From the NCBI RefSeq assembly GCF_002794355.1, contig NZ_PGOI01000006.1, positions 1 through 64,000 of the forward strand: a stretch of DNA of 64,000 bases, in the 5' to 3' direction. The stretch's first letter is position 1. Every line of letters starts with the position of its first letter. Both the position numbers and the translations under genes were made by a program. The notes beneath the pieces were generated by a model. The model saw only the letters and a list, made by a program, of their open reading frames with translations, made no database searches and had not been told where the DNA came from. The DNA comes from Pseudorhodobacter sp. MZDSW-24AT. GTDB taxonomy: Bacteria; Pseudomonadota; Alphaproteobacteria; Rhodobacterales; Rhodobacteraceae. Below are positions 1 through 8,912 of this stretch, one piece after another.

Positions 1-410
1 ATAATGTCGCGTCGACAGGTGCGGGGTGCCGTGGATCCGGCTGGGCCACAGGAACTCCAGTCCGAACATTTCGGGATTGTGACTCCAGCGCTCGAGGGAC
101 AGCGGCGTCGCCTCGGTGATCTCGAACCGGACCGGTCTCCCGTCTTGCTCTGGATCTTCGAGGTTCGTTCCTTGACCCGCCCTGCGGCGAAGACATCCCG
201 GACCCTGAGGCCGACGAGATCGCAACCGCGCAACTTGCTGTCAACGGCCATGTTGAACAGCGCCAGGTCGCGCGCATTGCCCGCCATCTCGAGGCGGACG
301 CGTATGGACCAAACATGCCGGGGCAGCAGCGGGCGTTTCTGCCCGATGATGCGTCCCTTGTTCCAAGGGGCGCGGACAGGATGGAGGACGGGAAGAAAAT
401 CGACGGACAT
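1..410 (-). pseudogene. Tyrosine-type site-specific integrase fragment, frameshifted, runs off left edge
   Basis: Read from an ATG at 408-410 leftwards, the minus strand encodes the start of a small tyrosine recombinase (SVDFLPVLHPVRAPWNKGR, then DSKLRGCDLVGLRVRDVFAAG), a type common on Rhodobacterales and Rhizobiales elements. Around 137-143 the frame must shift by one base to continue as PVRFEIT...LSLERW...FLWPSRIHGTPHLSTR. This suggests one base missing in the stretch that normally reads K-T-G-R-P-V-R-F. The C-terminal catalytic part would lie left of the window. The frameshift is seen directly; inactivity is inferred. A sequencing error could mimic it. Confidence 0.8.
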
Positions 411-725
411 GGGACTACCTCCTGTCCGCCGGGCCGACCCTTCTTCGGTCATGCCGACCACTACAGGATACCACGTCTCAGGCCGGGAGGGGGAGCGTCG
501 GGCGGATTGCCGACTTTCGCTGCGCGTGCAAAAGACACACTGTCTGAAACATGAAAGCGGCAATTATGGTCTCAGCGTTAGCGCCCTGCCATGCTACACG
601 AAGCACGACGTGACCTACCCCCGATTTCAGGGTCACTCGTAATTCGAGCCTGATGCCACGAAAGCCTAGTCTGAGCCCTAAGTGCAGAATGATACACGAT
701 GGGCCACTGTCGATTGCCAAACCCA
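411..725. other. Intergenic stretch without a recognised gene
   Basis: This 315-bp stretch lies between the integrase start and the 3' end of the LysR gene. I see no convincing coding sequence. A short inverted repeat, GTGACC...GGGTCAC near 610-637, could be an insertion-sequence end or a weak hairpin. Confidence 0.4.
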
Positions 726-1598
726 CTACGCTTGCGTTCGCATCATCTCGCGGATCAGATCATTTGTCTCTGGTCTCGTCGTTTGGTGCCGATATCGAAG
801 GGCCAAAACAGTTCTTGATATTTCAAGGCCATCGATTGGTATAGACACTAGGCCGATGTCCAAAGGAATAGCTGTGACTGGCAGGATCACCGCACCCGAT
901 CCCTGTCGGGCAAGTTCGACCAACCAATCCACGCGATTTGACCGATAGGCGGCGTAAAGTTCGTGACCATGATCCGCGCAGGTTCCATGCAAAGTATCCC
1001 GCATTTCGCAATTCAGTCGGTCAAGCATGTCAGTTTGAGCAAGCGTCGAAAGAGAAATCGCCTTTAGTTCAGACAACGGATGCGACTTTGAAACCACAAC
1101 CTTGTAGTCCTCTTCATAGAGATAATCTATACGATAGAGGTCTGCACTGACCTTGTCCGCGGTGACGACAACGTCAAAGTCACCATCTCGCAACCCGCCA
1201 AGAAGCTCGGAGGATGATGCAACAATCAATTCGATTTCGGCTTGCGGTAACCGCTTACGCGTACGCTCCATAGCTGCCGAAATCAGGTTGTGGCCAATCG
1301 TTTCGCCGACACCGAGAGAGATTGGAACCCGCTCCAAACGCATGTGACGGACCGCCTCAGCCTTCGCCTGGCGCGTCTCATCGTAAATCCTCTGCAACCT
1401 TGGCAGCATGAGTTTCCCGAGGGCTGTAAGCCTGCATCCTGCACGGTCCCTGACAAAGAGCTCACCTCCAAGCTCGTCTTCAAGCTTCTTGATCGCAGTC
1501 GTCAAGGAAGGTTGGGAGACATTGGAGGCACTGGCTGCGTGGGTGAAGTTTCGGTGCTCGCAGAGAGCGAGAAAATACCTGATCTGGTTCATTTCCAT
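726..1598 (-). CDS. LysR-family transcriptional regulator
   Basis: A 290-aa protein with an N-terminal winged helix (residues 1-60; NVSQPSLTTAIKKLE recognition region) and a periplasmic-binding-protein-like effector domain from about residue 90. The length is normal for the family. I place the start at the ATG at 1598 (MEMNQIRYF); a GTG at 1616 is an alternative. It is divergent from the exported ABM-domain gene at 1759, the classical LysR arrangement, so it probably controls that gene and itself. A T-N11-A palindrome lies between the two genes. The effector cannot be told from the sequence. Confidence 0.93.
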   Translation of the reverse strand: MEMNQIRYFLALCEHRNFTHAASASNVSQPSLTTAIKKLEDELGGELFVRDRAGCRLTALGKLMLPRLQRIYDETRQAKAEAVRHMRLERVPISLGVGETIGHNLISAAMERTRKRLPQAEIELIVASSSELLGGLRDGDFDVVVTADKVSADLYRIDYLYEEDYKVVVSKSHPLSELKAISLSTLAQTDMLDRLNCEMRDTLHGTCADHGHELYAAYRSNRVDWLVELARQGSGAVILPVTAIPLDIGLVSIPIDGLEISRTVLALRYRHQTTRPETNDLIREMMRTQA

Positions 1599-1646
1599 CG
1601 CCGCATTCTCCGCCACATTTCAACGCAGGCCATCAAAGCAACCTCC

Positions 1647-1661
1647 ATAGTCCATGTCTAT
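1647..1661. promoter_or_regulatory. Candidate LysR box (ATAG-N7-CTAT)
   Basis: This interrupted palindrome in the divergent promoter region fits the LysR consensus T-N11-A. It sits 49 bp upstream of the LysR start and about 100 bp upstream of the ABM-domain gene. It is assigned by pattern only. Confidence 0.5.
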
Positions 1662-1758
1662 CAAAAAATAGAACTTCGGAATTGGAGTCTGACCCATCCG
1701 CCATGGGACAAGAGTGCATCGAAACCAAACACGACGAACTTTAAGTCAGGGGACGACC

Positions 1759-2478
1759 ATGAACATGAAAATCCTTCCGATATTCGCCGCACTGGCACTG
1801 ATCACAACTTCTGCAACTGCACAGGACAATCCAATGGAAAATCATACTGCCAGCTACATCGCCATGCCGGCCGCCGAAGGCCAGAGCGGAGCCTTCGCAG
1901 AGTTTCTGGCGGGCGCCGCACCCATCGTGCGAGAAACAGAGCCGGGGACTGTGCTTTGGTTTGCTCTGCAAGCCGAGGATACGCTCGCAATCTTTGACAT
2001 CTTTGCAGATGAAGACGCACGCGATACTCACTTTTCAGGAGCGGTTGCTGCGGCGTTGAACCAAAATGCCGACACGCTGGTCGACGGAGGATGGCAAGAC
2101 GGTGTTGTCGCGAATATCAACAACTCCGATGTCCTGTCGGTAAAGGCGCCGGTTGATCTCGACACGGCAACGACCGCAACGTACATCAAGCTCGAAGCTG
2201 CTTCGGGTAAAGGCCCCGAACTGGCAGCTTTGCTGACCGCCGCCGGCCCCATCGTTGCAGATACCGAACCAAAAACTTTGTTCTGGGCGGCGCTGCAAAT
2301 TGACGAGAGCAACTTTGCCATCTTCGACATCTTTGCCGACAACTCTGGCCGCGAAGCGCACTTTGCCGGACAAGTTGCCAAGCTGCTGAATGAAAGGGCT
2401 TCGGAACTGGTCGCTGGCGGATGGAACGACGGTGTGGTTGCAAACGTCCGTAATTTTGACATCCTCGCTGCCAAATAA
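1759..2478 (+). CDS. Exported protein with two tandem ABM-like (dimeric alpha-beta barrel) repeats
   Basis: A 239-aa protein starting at ATG 1759 behind an AGGGGA ribosome site. It has a signal peptide (MKILPIFAALALITTSATA) followed by two homologous halves, residues about 30-130 and 135-238. Both halves repeat FDIFAD and GGW(Q/N)DGVVAN, as in antibiotic-biosynthesis-monooxygenase-like folds. A single polypeptide with two such units would form the pseudo-dimeric barrel by itself. No cofactor or catalytic motif is evident, so the function is unknown. The divergent LysR gene suggests substrate-induced expression. Confidence 0.8.
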   Translation: MNMKILPIFAALALITTSATAQDNPMENHTASYIAMPAAEGQSGAFAEFLAGAAPIVRETEPGTVLWFALQAEDTLAIFDIFADEDARDTHFSGAVAAALNQNADTLVDGGWQDGVVANINNSDVLSVKAPVDLDTATTATYIKLEAASGKGPELAALLTAAGPIVADTEPKTLFWAALQIDESNFAIFDIFADNSGREAHFAGQVAKLLNERASELVAGGWNDGVVANVRNFDILAAK

Positions 2479-2710
2479 TCTTGAGCTGCCTTGAGAAAGA
2501 GGTGCCTGGTGCAAACCATCGGGCGCTTTGCTGCTTTAATTGAGATCACGCCAAAGCGGCTGAGTAACCGCAGCGAATCGGCATTTTGTTCCACTCTGCC
2601 GACGCTCACCCACCGAAAATGCTGCCGCATATGCAATTGACCGGTCTGGTGAAGCTGCACTGCAGCGCCGGCCACCTTGCCGAGCGGCAGCTATGGGCCG
2701 TAAGGGCCGG
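2479..2710. other. Intergenic stretch between converging genes, no gene seen
   Basis: This 232-bp stretch separates the 3' ends of the ABM-domain gene and the coupling-protein gene. I see no start codon with a ribosome site opening a credible frame, and no strong hairpin. It may mark the junction between flanking cargo and the transfer module. Confidence 0.4.
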
Positions 2711-4687
2711 TCACGCAAACTCGGCAATGATGGCTCTTGTCGTCTGAACCGCCGTCTCCAGCTCGGTCTTCTCCGCCTCCTTAAGCCCCAGAGCTGCCAG
2801 ATCGAATGACAATTGACTTGCCCCAGCACCACCAGCGGCCACTCGAGCCGCTCGACCCCACGCCCGAACTGATAGCGCTGGTTTCGGATGTGGAGGCTCC
2901 TTTGCAGGTGTCTCAGCAACCTTCGACGCGGAAGCTGAACCATTCGCCCCTGCAGCCGCGCGCACCTCCTGCAACTCCTGCTTCAGCTTCTCCACGGTCT
3001 CCCGCGTCTCGGTCATCTGCCGATCGCGCCGCAGCCCGTCCTCATCCGGATACGGGAAACTCCCCGCTTGACCCGCGTGAAGCACCTTCAGTGCCGGATC
3101 TTCGAAGTACTTGATCCGCCGCGCGCGGATCGGCATCTGCGCGTCGATCACGAGGATCACCTCGTCGAGGTCCATCCGGCGGGCCTGGTCCTCGGTCAGA
3201 AGCGGCGTGTCCTCGGTCCGCTCGGAGACGCTGCGCCCCTCGAAGGGGTTGCGCCCGACCGCACGGGACCGTGTGACTACGCGCTTGGTGGTCTTGCCCA
3301 CAGCCTGGCTCAGTTCCTCGATCGTCTTCTGCTCGGACGGGGTGAGGTAGAGTTTCACGCCTGCGCCGCCCTGAAGCGACCGGCGGGTGTTTTCGCCATA
3401 GATCTCGTCCAGCGCCGGAATGGTCTGGGTGACGATGGCGAGGTTTCCGCCGAAGGATCGCAGCGTCTTGATGCTTTCGGCGACGATCGGCATTTTCCCG
3501 AGCCGGTCGAATTCATCGAGCATGATCATCACGGGCCAAGGCTCGTCGTCCCCCGGCTCCTGCGCCTGCAACGACGCGATCAGGTCCGAGAAGAACAGCC
3601 GGATCAGCGGGGCGAGGGGACGGATCATCTCGGACTCTACCACGAGATAGATCGCGTGCGGGCGGCGTCGGATATCCCGGAAGGAGAAATCCGAGGTCGC
3701 GGTGGCCGCGTCGATCGCGCGGTTGTCCCAGGTGTCGAGCCCCGAAGTCATCAGGAGCGACAGGTACGAGGTCAGGGTGTCGTTGTTGGTCGAGGCCATG
3801 CGCTCGAAGATCAGCTTGGCCGATGCGTTCTTCACCTCATGCGCTCGCTTCAGATATTCCTTCTGCTTGTCACCACCCGAGGCGGTGATGCGGTAGATTT
3901 CGCCGATGGTCGGAACGCCGCGCTCAAAGGCCAGAAGACCGGCCGCGACGAAGAGGTCGATGCCCCCGGCCAGGAGCCCGCTCAGCTTTTCGTTGTCGGT
4001 CTGCAGGAAGAGCTTGGCGGTGAGCTTCAACTCCATCTGTTGCCGGTCGGGATTGGTCATCGCCGCGATGCGGGCCAGCGGGTTATAGCGGTGGGTGGGG
4101 CGGTCCCAGTCGGTCGGCGCGAACCGAAAGACCTTGTCGCCCATGCTGGCGCGGAAGCGTGATGTCTCGCGGAAGTTCTCGCCCTTTACGTCGAGCACCA
4201 CGGCCGAGCCCTTGTAGGTGAGCAGGTTCGGAATCACGAAGCCCACGCCCTTGCCTCGGCCCGTGGGCGCCACGATCAGCGCATGCGGGAAGGTCTTCGA
4301 GACGAGGAAGGGACGCTTCGATTTCGGAGGGCCAAGCTTGCCGAGAAGGAAGCCGCCGCCAGGTTTGGCGAAGAAGCCGTTGCGCTTCATCTCGCCCCGG
4401 GTCTGCCAATGGGTCGTGCCGAAACGCGTCAGGGCATCGCCGAGAAGCGTGACGCTCAGCATCAGCGCGGCAATGCCGAAGCCTGCGAGTATCAGGTTCA
4501 CCCAGAGGAAGTCCCGAGGGGCACTGGATCCGAGGGCGCGGTATTCCCGCGCGAGTAATGTGACGTCGAAGGCTTGCGTCGACAGCCCATAGCGGATGGA
4601 CAGGTAGCCCGTGGCCACGACATAGCCGATGGCGAGGCCGACCAGCGTAAGGCTCAGGATCCCGCCTGCGATCTTCCCCTTATCCAT
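2711..4687 (-). CDS. traG: Type IV coupling protein, VirD4/TraG family
   Basis: A 658-aa inner-membrane ATPase that links the relaxosome to a type IV secretion channel. Two membrane segments lie near residues 5-28 and 60-84. The Walker A APTGRGKG is near 140-147, and the Walker B VMIMLDEFDRLG is near 386-397. The start ATG at 4687 overlaps the relaxase stop (CATGGATAA), so the two are translationally coupled. A longer reading to 4762 would run inside the relaxase gene. Family and role are well supported. The cognate secretion genes are not in this window. Confidence 0.95.
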   Translation of the reverse strand: MDKGKIAGGILSLTLVGLAIGYVVATGYLSIRYGLSTQAFDVTLLAREYRALGSSAPRDFLWVNLILAGFGIAALMLSVTLLGDALTRFGTTHWQTRGEMKRNGFFAKPGGGFLLGKLGPPKSKRPFLVSKTFPHALIVAPTGRGKGVGFVIPNLLTYKGSAVVLDVKGENFRETSRFRASMGDKVFRFAPTDWDRPTHRYNPLARIAAMTNPDRQQMELKLTAKLFLQTDNEKLSGLLAGGIDLFVAAGLLAFERGVPTIGEIYRITASGGDKQKEYLKRAHEVKNASAKLIFERMASTNNDTLTSYLSLLMTSGLDTWDNRAIDAATATSDFSFRDIRRRPHAIYLVVESEMIRPLAPLIRLFFSDLIASLQAQEPGDDEPWPVMIMLDEFDRLGKMPIVAESIKTLRSFGGNLAIVTQTIPALDEIYGENTRRSLQGGAGVKLYLTPSEQKTIEELSQAVGKTTKRVVTRSRAVGRNPFEGRSVSERTEDTPLLTEDQARRMDLDEVILVIDAQMPIRARRIKYFEDPALKVLHAGQAGSFPYPDEDGLRRDRQMTETRETVEKLKQELQEVRAAAGANGSASASKVAETPAKEPPHPKPALSVRAWGRAARVAAGGAGASQLSFDLAALGLKEAEKTELETAVQTTRAIIAEFA

Positions 4688-7031
4688 GGGTGATCCCTTT
4701 CTCGCCATGCGCAGCGTCGTGACGTGCCCGCTGCGCCTCGATCTGCTCCTCGGCCAAGGCATCCAGCACCCGCTCCATGGCGGGGCCGTGAGCCGTCACC
4801 TCGCTGCTCTCCAGATAGGCCTTGGCGAGTTCCAGCTGCCGCAACGGGTGCTCAGTGAACTTCTCCAACACATCCGCGTGCCCCGCGCGCAGCGCCGTCA
4901 CCGCGTTCGGCGTGAGGTTGCGGTCGATCTGGGCGGCGAGGCGCTGGCCGTGAGTCTCGGTGAGCGGTTTCACGTCCTCGGCCTCTGCCCGCTGCAGGAA
5001 GGTCATCACATCAGGGGCGGTCTCAGCCATAAAGCGCCGTTCGGCATAGTCCTGCCGCGCTTGATCCTCGATGTCGAAGCTCCGCTCGCTGATATAGGCG
5101 CGCGATGCCCCCATGGCGCGCAGGCGATTGATTTCCTCTTGCACCGCCGCCCCGAACTCCTCGTCCGGCATTTCCGCGCGGTAGCGCGCGAGGGTGCGGT
5201 CGTCTTCCGTGATCGGGCCGAGATGTTGCATGGGATCCCGCAGCGCGAGGTACATGTCGCCGACGTGGAGTGTGCGGTCCTTTTCCTCGACGGCGAACTC
5301 CTGCGGCTTGCGGCTGTCAGTGATCTTGTCCCAGGCTATCGACGCCAGTTCGGCATGATCCGGCGACCGCTCTGCGAAGGCGTTGAAGGCGGCGCGGGCC
5401 TCTTCGACCTCGACGGCACCGGCTCGGCGCACGGACGGATCATCAGAGAAGGGATGGTCGAAATCCGTCCGGCGGAACTGAGCAACAAGGTCTTGGAAAT
5501 TCCGGCGCTCAGACGGGACGAAAATGTCGGGCTCGCCCGCCGCGCGCTCGCGCTCCGGCAGCGTCACGCGCTCGGCCAGGGCAACCGGGTCATCCTTGGT
5601 GTCATCCACCTCATCGGCGGCCCGCAGGATGCGCGCATCTGTCAGGGTGTCGCCCAGACGGACATGGACGGCTTCCAGCCTGTCGAGGGCTTTCTCGCGG
5701 TCCTCGCCCTTCTCCAGATCGAGATCGCCCGCCTTGGCGATAGCGCGCAGATCCTGCGCCAGCCATTGGCGCTCAAGGGCGGCATTGCCTGCGCCCTCAC
5801 GCATGCGAGCGGCCACGGCTTCGGGATCGATCCCAGTGCCCTGCAGCGCCTCGCTGAGGCGCGTCTTCACCGCATCGTCGTCGAGGCGCCCCATCTGGTC
5901 CTCGCGCATATTGGCCCGCGCATAGACCCCGTCCCGGGACGGTGCGTCGAGGAGGGCGGCCGAGCGTTCACCGAGCGGATTGAGATGCGCAACGGAGGCC
6001 AGCACATCGGTGAGCTTGCGCTCAATCTCCGGCCGCTCGGATGCGGGTGCCCGGTCGATCGCCGCTTCGATCTGACGGATGTTCTGAGAAAACTCGGTGA
6101 TCAGCGTATCAAACGTTGTTTCGTCTTGGGACATGTAGATGGCTCCGTCAGATTGAATCTGACCGCCCCTGGCAAGGATGGTGCTGGCCCGCTCAAGCGC
6201 CTCGGCCACGTCATCGAAGTTCGACCGGGACGCCTCGGCCGCCAGACCCCGATAGGTCAGCGCATTGCGCGCCACCGTTTCCAGCGCCGCGGCGAGATCA
6301 GCGCCTGTGCGCTGGCGCTCGACGGGCGCTCGGCCTTCGTCACGGGCCTTGTAGACCTCATCAATCTCGGCACGGTAGGTCGTGACCCCCCGGTCGAGAC
6401 GCCGTGTTGCCTCGAGCCGGATCCCGTGGACCTGTGCCGCCTCGACCATCGCCACCCGGAAGGCGTCGTAGTTGAAGTGGTGATCCTTCCCGAGAAAGAA
6501 CATTTCGCCATCCTTGCTGCGGCGGTTCAGAACGATATGCGCATGTGGATGCGCGCGATCTTGGTGTATTGCAGCAATATAGTCGAATTGCGACCCCTCA
6601 CCTTGAAAGAACTGCTCGCAGACTGTTTCCGTGATCGCGCGTACCTCTTCGCCGGTGGTGCCGACGGGAAACGCCATCAGAAGATGCGAGGTATGGCCGA
6701 GCTTCGGGCTGTGCCGCTCGCCCCACTGGTTCTCGAAGCGCCGGACAACCCGGTCAATCTCCGCCTCGGTCAGGGTTTTCTTGCCATCATGGGTGCCGCG
6801 GCTGTCGAGGATATGGCTCGATTTGGTGGTGAGGTAGGTGAGCTGGGCCTTTAGCTGCGCGCCCGTGTGGCACCCGCCTTTCGAGATCGGCTTGAAGATG
6901 GCCGGCGAGTAGCCGCGTGCCGCCCGGACCATCTGCGCGTTCTTCGACAGGCCCTGCCAACTGCCCGAAACCCGGCTCCAGTCGCGATCGAAGAGAGCGG
7001 GGCTGACGCCGCGCACCTCACTCCACGCCAT
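4680..7031 (-). CDS. Relaxase (VirD2/MOB-type mobilisation nuclease)
   Basis: A 783-aa protein. The N-terminal third carries the relaxase fold: a candidate nicking tyrosine in LTYLTTK (residue about 66) and the metal-binding triad HQDRAHPHAH (about 156-165). The long helical C-terminal region probably handles accessory or recruitment functions. The start ATG at 7031 overlaps the end of the upstream MobC-like gene by 14 bp. A longer frame to 7181 lies inside that gene and lacks family character. It should nick oriT and pilot the strand, working with the coupling protein encoded immediately downstream. Confidence 0.93.
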   Translation of the reverse strand: MAWSEVRGVSPALFDRDWSRVSGSWQGLSKNAQMVRAARGYSPAIFKPISKGGCHTGAQLKAQLTYLTTKSSHILDSRGTHDGKKTLTEAEIDRVVRRFENQWGERHSPKLGHTSHLLMAFPVGTTGEEVRAITETVCEQFFQGEGSQFDYIAAIHQDRAHPHAHIVLNRRSKDGEMFFLGKDHHFNYDAFRVAMVEAAQVHGIRLEATRRLDRGVTTYRAEIDEVYKARDEGRAPVERQRTGADLAAALETVARNALTYRGLAAEASRSNFDDVAEALERASTILARGGQIQSDGAIYMSQDETTFDTLITEFSQNIRQIEAAIDRAPASERPEIERKLTDVLASVAHLNPLGERSAALLDAPSRDGVYARANMREDQMGRLDDDAVKTRLSEALQGTGIDPEAVAARMREGAGNAALERQWLAQDLRAIAKAGDLDLEKGEDREKALDRLEAVHVRLGDTLTDARILRAADEVDDTKDDPVALAERVTLPERERAAGEPDIFVPSERRNFQDLVAQFRRTDFDHPFSDDPSVRRAGAVEVEEARAAFNAFAERSPDHAELASIAWDKITDSRKPQEFAVEEKDRTLHVGDMYLALRDPMQHLGPITEDDRTLARYRAEMPDEEFGAAVQEEINRLRAMGASRAYISERSFDIEDQARQDYAERRFMAETAPDVMTFLQRAEAEDVKPLTETHGQRLAAQIDRNLTPNAVTALRAGHADVLEKFTEHPLRQLELAKAYLESSEVTAHGPAMERVLDALAEEQIEAQRARHDAAHGEKGITHG

Positions 7032-7620
7032 GTTTGGCCACCTGCTCCGCTTCCTGCCGCGCCAGACCGGCGAGGGCCTTGGTGACCTCGAGGTCCAGTT
7101 CGCGACGCCGCGCGCGGAACATCTCCTGGATCTGGTCGGCCATGTCGAAAACGAGCACCGCGAGATCGCGGATCTCGACATGGCTGGCGGGGGTATAGGG
7201 CAGACGCTCGCCTTTGAGCTTTGCCTCGTTCAGGCGGCGCGCGACCTGGTTCACGTTATTGCCGACCCGGTTCAGCGCTGCGCTCAACCCCCTCAGTTCA
7301 TGCGTCATGCCCTCATCGGGGCGCAAAAGATCGTCAGCGGCCAGCATAAGGCAGCGCATGGCGTCCGAACGATGCGCGATCCCACGTCGCGCGAGAGCCG
7401 CATCGAAGCCGCGAAGGTCGCGGTCGGAGACGCGCATGGTCAGCACACGGGTGCGGCTGTCATTGGCGGAGACGGCGGAACGACCCCGGCCGAGCACGTT
7501 GTAGACGGTCTTGGGCGAGACCTTCAGCGCCGCACTGATCGCACTGACCGAGACGCCTTTCGCCCGTTCCCGGACGATCTGACGGCGCTCCTGATCGGTC
7601 AGTCTGCGACTGCTGCTCAT
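7018..7620 (-). CDS. MobC-like relaxosome accessory protein with N-terminal HTH
   Basis: A 200-aa protein. Residues about 8-45 look like a resolvase/Hin-type helix-turn-helix (GVSVSAISAALKVSPKTVYN). The central and C-terminal part carries the MobC signature LNRVGNNVNQVARRLNEAK near 112-130. MobC proteins bind oriT and help the relaxase open it. First gene of the mobC-relaxase-traG run, reading away from the inverted repeats at 7654-7739. The HTH addition is unusual and suggests that it also represses its own promoter. Confidence 0.85.
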   Translation of the reverse strand: MSSSRRLTDQERRQIVRERAKGVSVSAISAALKVSPKTVYNVLGRGRSAVSANDSRTRVLTMRVSDRDLRGFDAALARRGIAHRSDAMRCLMLAADDLLRPDEGMTHELRGLSAALNRVGNNVNQVARRLNEAKLKGERLPYTPASHVEIRDLAVLVFDMADQIQEMFRARRRELDLEVTKALAGLARQEAEQVAKHGVE

Positions 7621-7653
7621 GTGAAGTATACGTTCCTATTTCTTGCCAACTTC

Positions 7654-7739
7654 GTACAAGCCCGCCTTCTCCCAGCACAAGCGGAGAAGGCCGCAAGGGC
7701 TTGTACTCAATGCAGAAAATCGGCCTCTCGGGCCGATTT
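7654..7739. promoter_or_regulatory. oriT: Candidate origin of transfer (oriT): two inverted repeats upstream of mobC
   Basis: Arm GTACAAGCCC (7654-7663) pairs with GGGCTTGTAC (7697-7706), and the nested arm GCCTTCTCC (7664-7672) pairs with GGAGAAGGC (7683-7691). A second perfect hairpin follows: AAATCGGCC (7717-7725) with GGCCGATTT (7731-7739), loop TCTCG. Position between divergent mobC and virC1-like genes plus nested inverted repeats is the usual oriT architecture. The second hairpin could instead be a terminator or operator. The nick site is not identified. Confidence 0.6.
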
Positions 7740-8130
7740 GACGTCCTTTGGCAAATGCAGCGCGCAAGGCGCTCAATGCAACGCGTCCCGCGTTGCCTGC
7801 ACCGCGCATCGCGTCCTTTGGACCGCGTTTTGCGCGCCCTGCAGCACGGCTTCTGGCGAGTGGCAGATGGCCCGTGCTGTCCGCATCGCGCGTGGTGCCC
7901 GATGGTCCACGTCCCGTGCGGTATGCGTCACGCCTCCTGCGTCGCGCACTATGGCCGATGTCGCATGTCGCGCGTCATCTGGGGACCGCATCGCGCGGAC
8001 GGGAGAACATCAGGTGTCAAGAGCGTGGTGCTTTTCGCTCCCTGCGCGATGCACCATGGACCCCGTATTCCGCCCAAGGGAACCTGCATCACGTCTTCTG
8101 CTTGACGCCGTCGCACACGGGGGTTAGCGA
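7740..8130. repeat. Region of dense short degenerate repeats and palindromes upstream of the virC1-like gene
   Basis: This stretch is full of GCATCGCG/GCGTCCCGCG-like words. CGTCCTTTGG is repeated directly at 7742-7751 and 7812-7821. A perfect hairpin GCAACGCG-TCC-CGCGTTGC lies at 7778-7796, and a smaller one, AGCGC...GCGCT, near 7759-7773. Open frames crossing it are arginine/cysteine-rich and have no family character, so I treat it as non-coding. It may bind partition, transfer or replication proteins. Confidence 0.5.
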
Positions 8131-8182
8131 CATGGAAACATCTTTGCTGCGTTTCACTATTCTTGCGAGAGGTCCACCCACC

Positions 8183-8902
8183 ATGCCGAACGACAATCTC
8201 GTGGTGATCGCTGCGATGGCCCGGAAAGGGGAGAGTGGCAAGACCACGCTCTCGCGCGCCTTGATAAGTGCTGCTGTTGCCGCCGGGCGTCGCGTCCTTC
8301 TGATCGATACCGATAGCACCGGCGTGCTCGGCACCTGGCACAAACGGGCTGAAGCCGCGGGGTTGGGATCACCGCTCCTGCGATCTGCGACCGTCGAAAG
8401 TGTGGGAGCCGTGGATCGCCGGATCGAGCAGGTCTATGCGGCGGATTCGGCAGATTTTATCTTCATTGATACAGCTGGCGTCGGGGCCGAGTGGTCGGAC
8501 GGGATCGCCGTTCTGGCCGATCACATCGTAACCCCGGTGATGCTCTCGACCTCCGACCTCGATGTCGGCGCGCAGACCGCCGACTGGTTCGAGAAACTGC
8601 GTGCCCGCGTCGATGATCCCGAAAGCCTGCCGCGGCACCACGTCGTTCTGAACATGGTCGACCCCAAGACCACGCGCGCAGATGCGGCCCTCATCGAGGC
8701 GGCTATTGCGCGGTTCCCGGTGGTCGAGACCGTGATGATGCGCCGGAATGTCTACAAGGAAATGGACGAGAAGGGCCTCCTGCACGCTGTGGCGTTGCAG
8801 AAGCAGGCCGATCCGAACCCCCTCATGCGCCCCCATGTGCGCCACGTGGTCGAGGCTCTCGAAGAAGCGACCGACATCCTCAACAACATCTTGGCCGCGT
8901 GA
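8183..8902 (+). CDS. VirC1-like ParA-family ATPase
   Basis: A 239-aa P-loop protein with the deviant Walker A ARKGESGKTT at residues 12-21, Walker B FIFIDTAG and a C-terminal DEKGLLHAVAL stretch. The last resembles the KERGMLHLTLL region I recall for Agrobacterium VirC1. The start ATG at 8183 follows a GAGAGG ribosome site; longer readings extend into the repeat region. VirC1 proteins bind near the transfer origin and recruit the relaxosome to the cell pole. A plain plasmid-partition ParA is the alternative, but no ParB-like gene follows. Co-transcribed with the next gene. Confidence 0.82.
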   Translation: MPNDNLVVIAAMARKGESGKTTLSRALISAAVAAGRRVLLIDTDSTGVLGTWHKRAEAAGLGSPLLRSATVESVGAVDRRIEQVYAADSADFIFIDTAGVGAEWSDGIAVLADHIVTPVMLSTSDLDVGAQTADWFEKLRARVDDPESLPRHHVVLNMVDPKTTRADAALIEAAIARFPVVETVMMRRNVYKEMDEKGLLHAVALQKQADPNPLMRPHVRHVVEALEEATDILNNILAA

Positions 8903-8912
8903 GGACAGGGTT

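Noticed and set aside
610-637. Insertion-sequence terminal repeat
   Set aside because: A single short GTGACC/GGGTCAC inverted repeat without a transposase or matching second end.
4629-6854. A 741-codon plus-strand open frame opposite the relaxase
   Set aside because: It is the antisense of a high-GC gene. Its translation has no family character, while the minus strand has relaxase motifs and coupled starts and stops.
7030-8127. Long plus-strand frames through the mobC and repeat region (also 7701-8105)
   Set aside because: They run antisense to mobC and then through short repeats. Arg/Cys/His-rich translation without family character.
7740-8130. CRISPR array
   Set aside because: Repeats are short, degenerate and irregularly spaced, with no constant repeat-spacer periodicity. 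No cas genes are present anywhere in the window.
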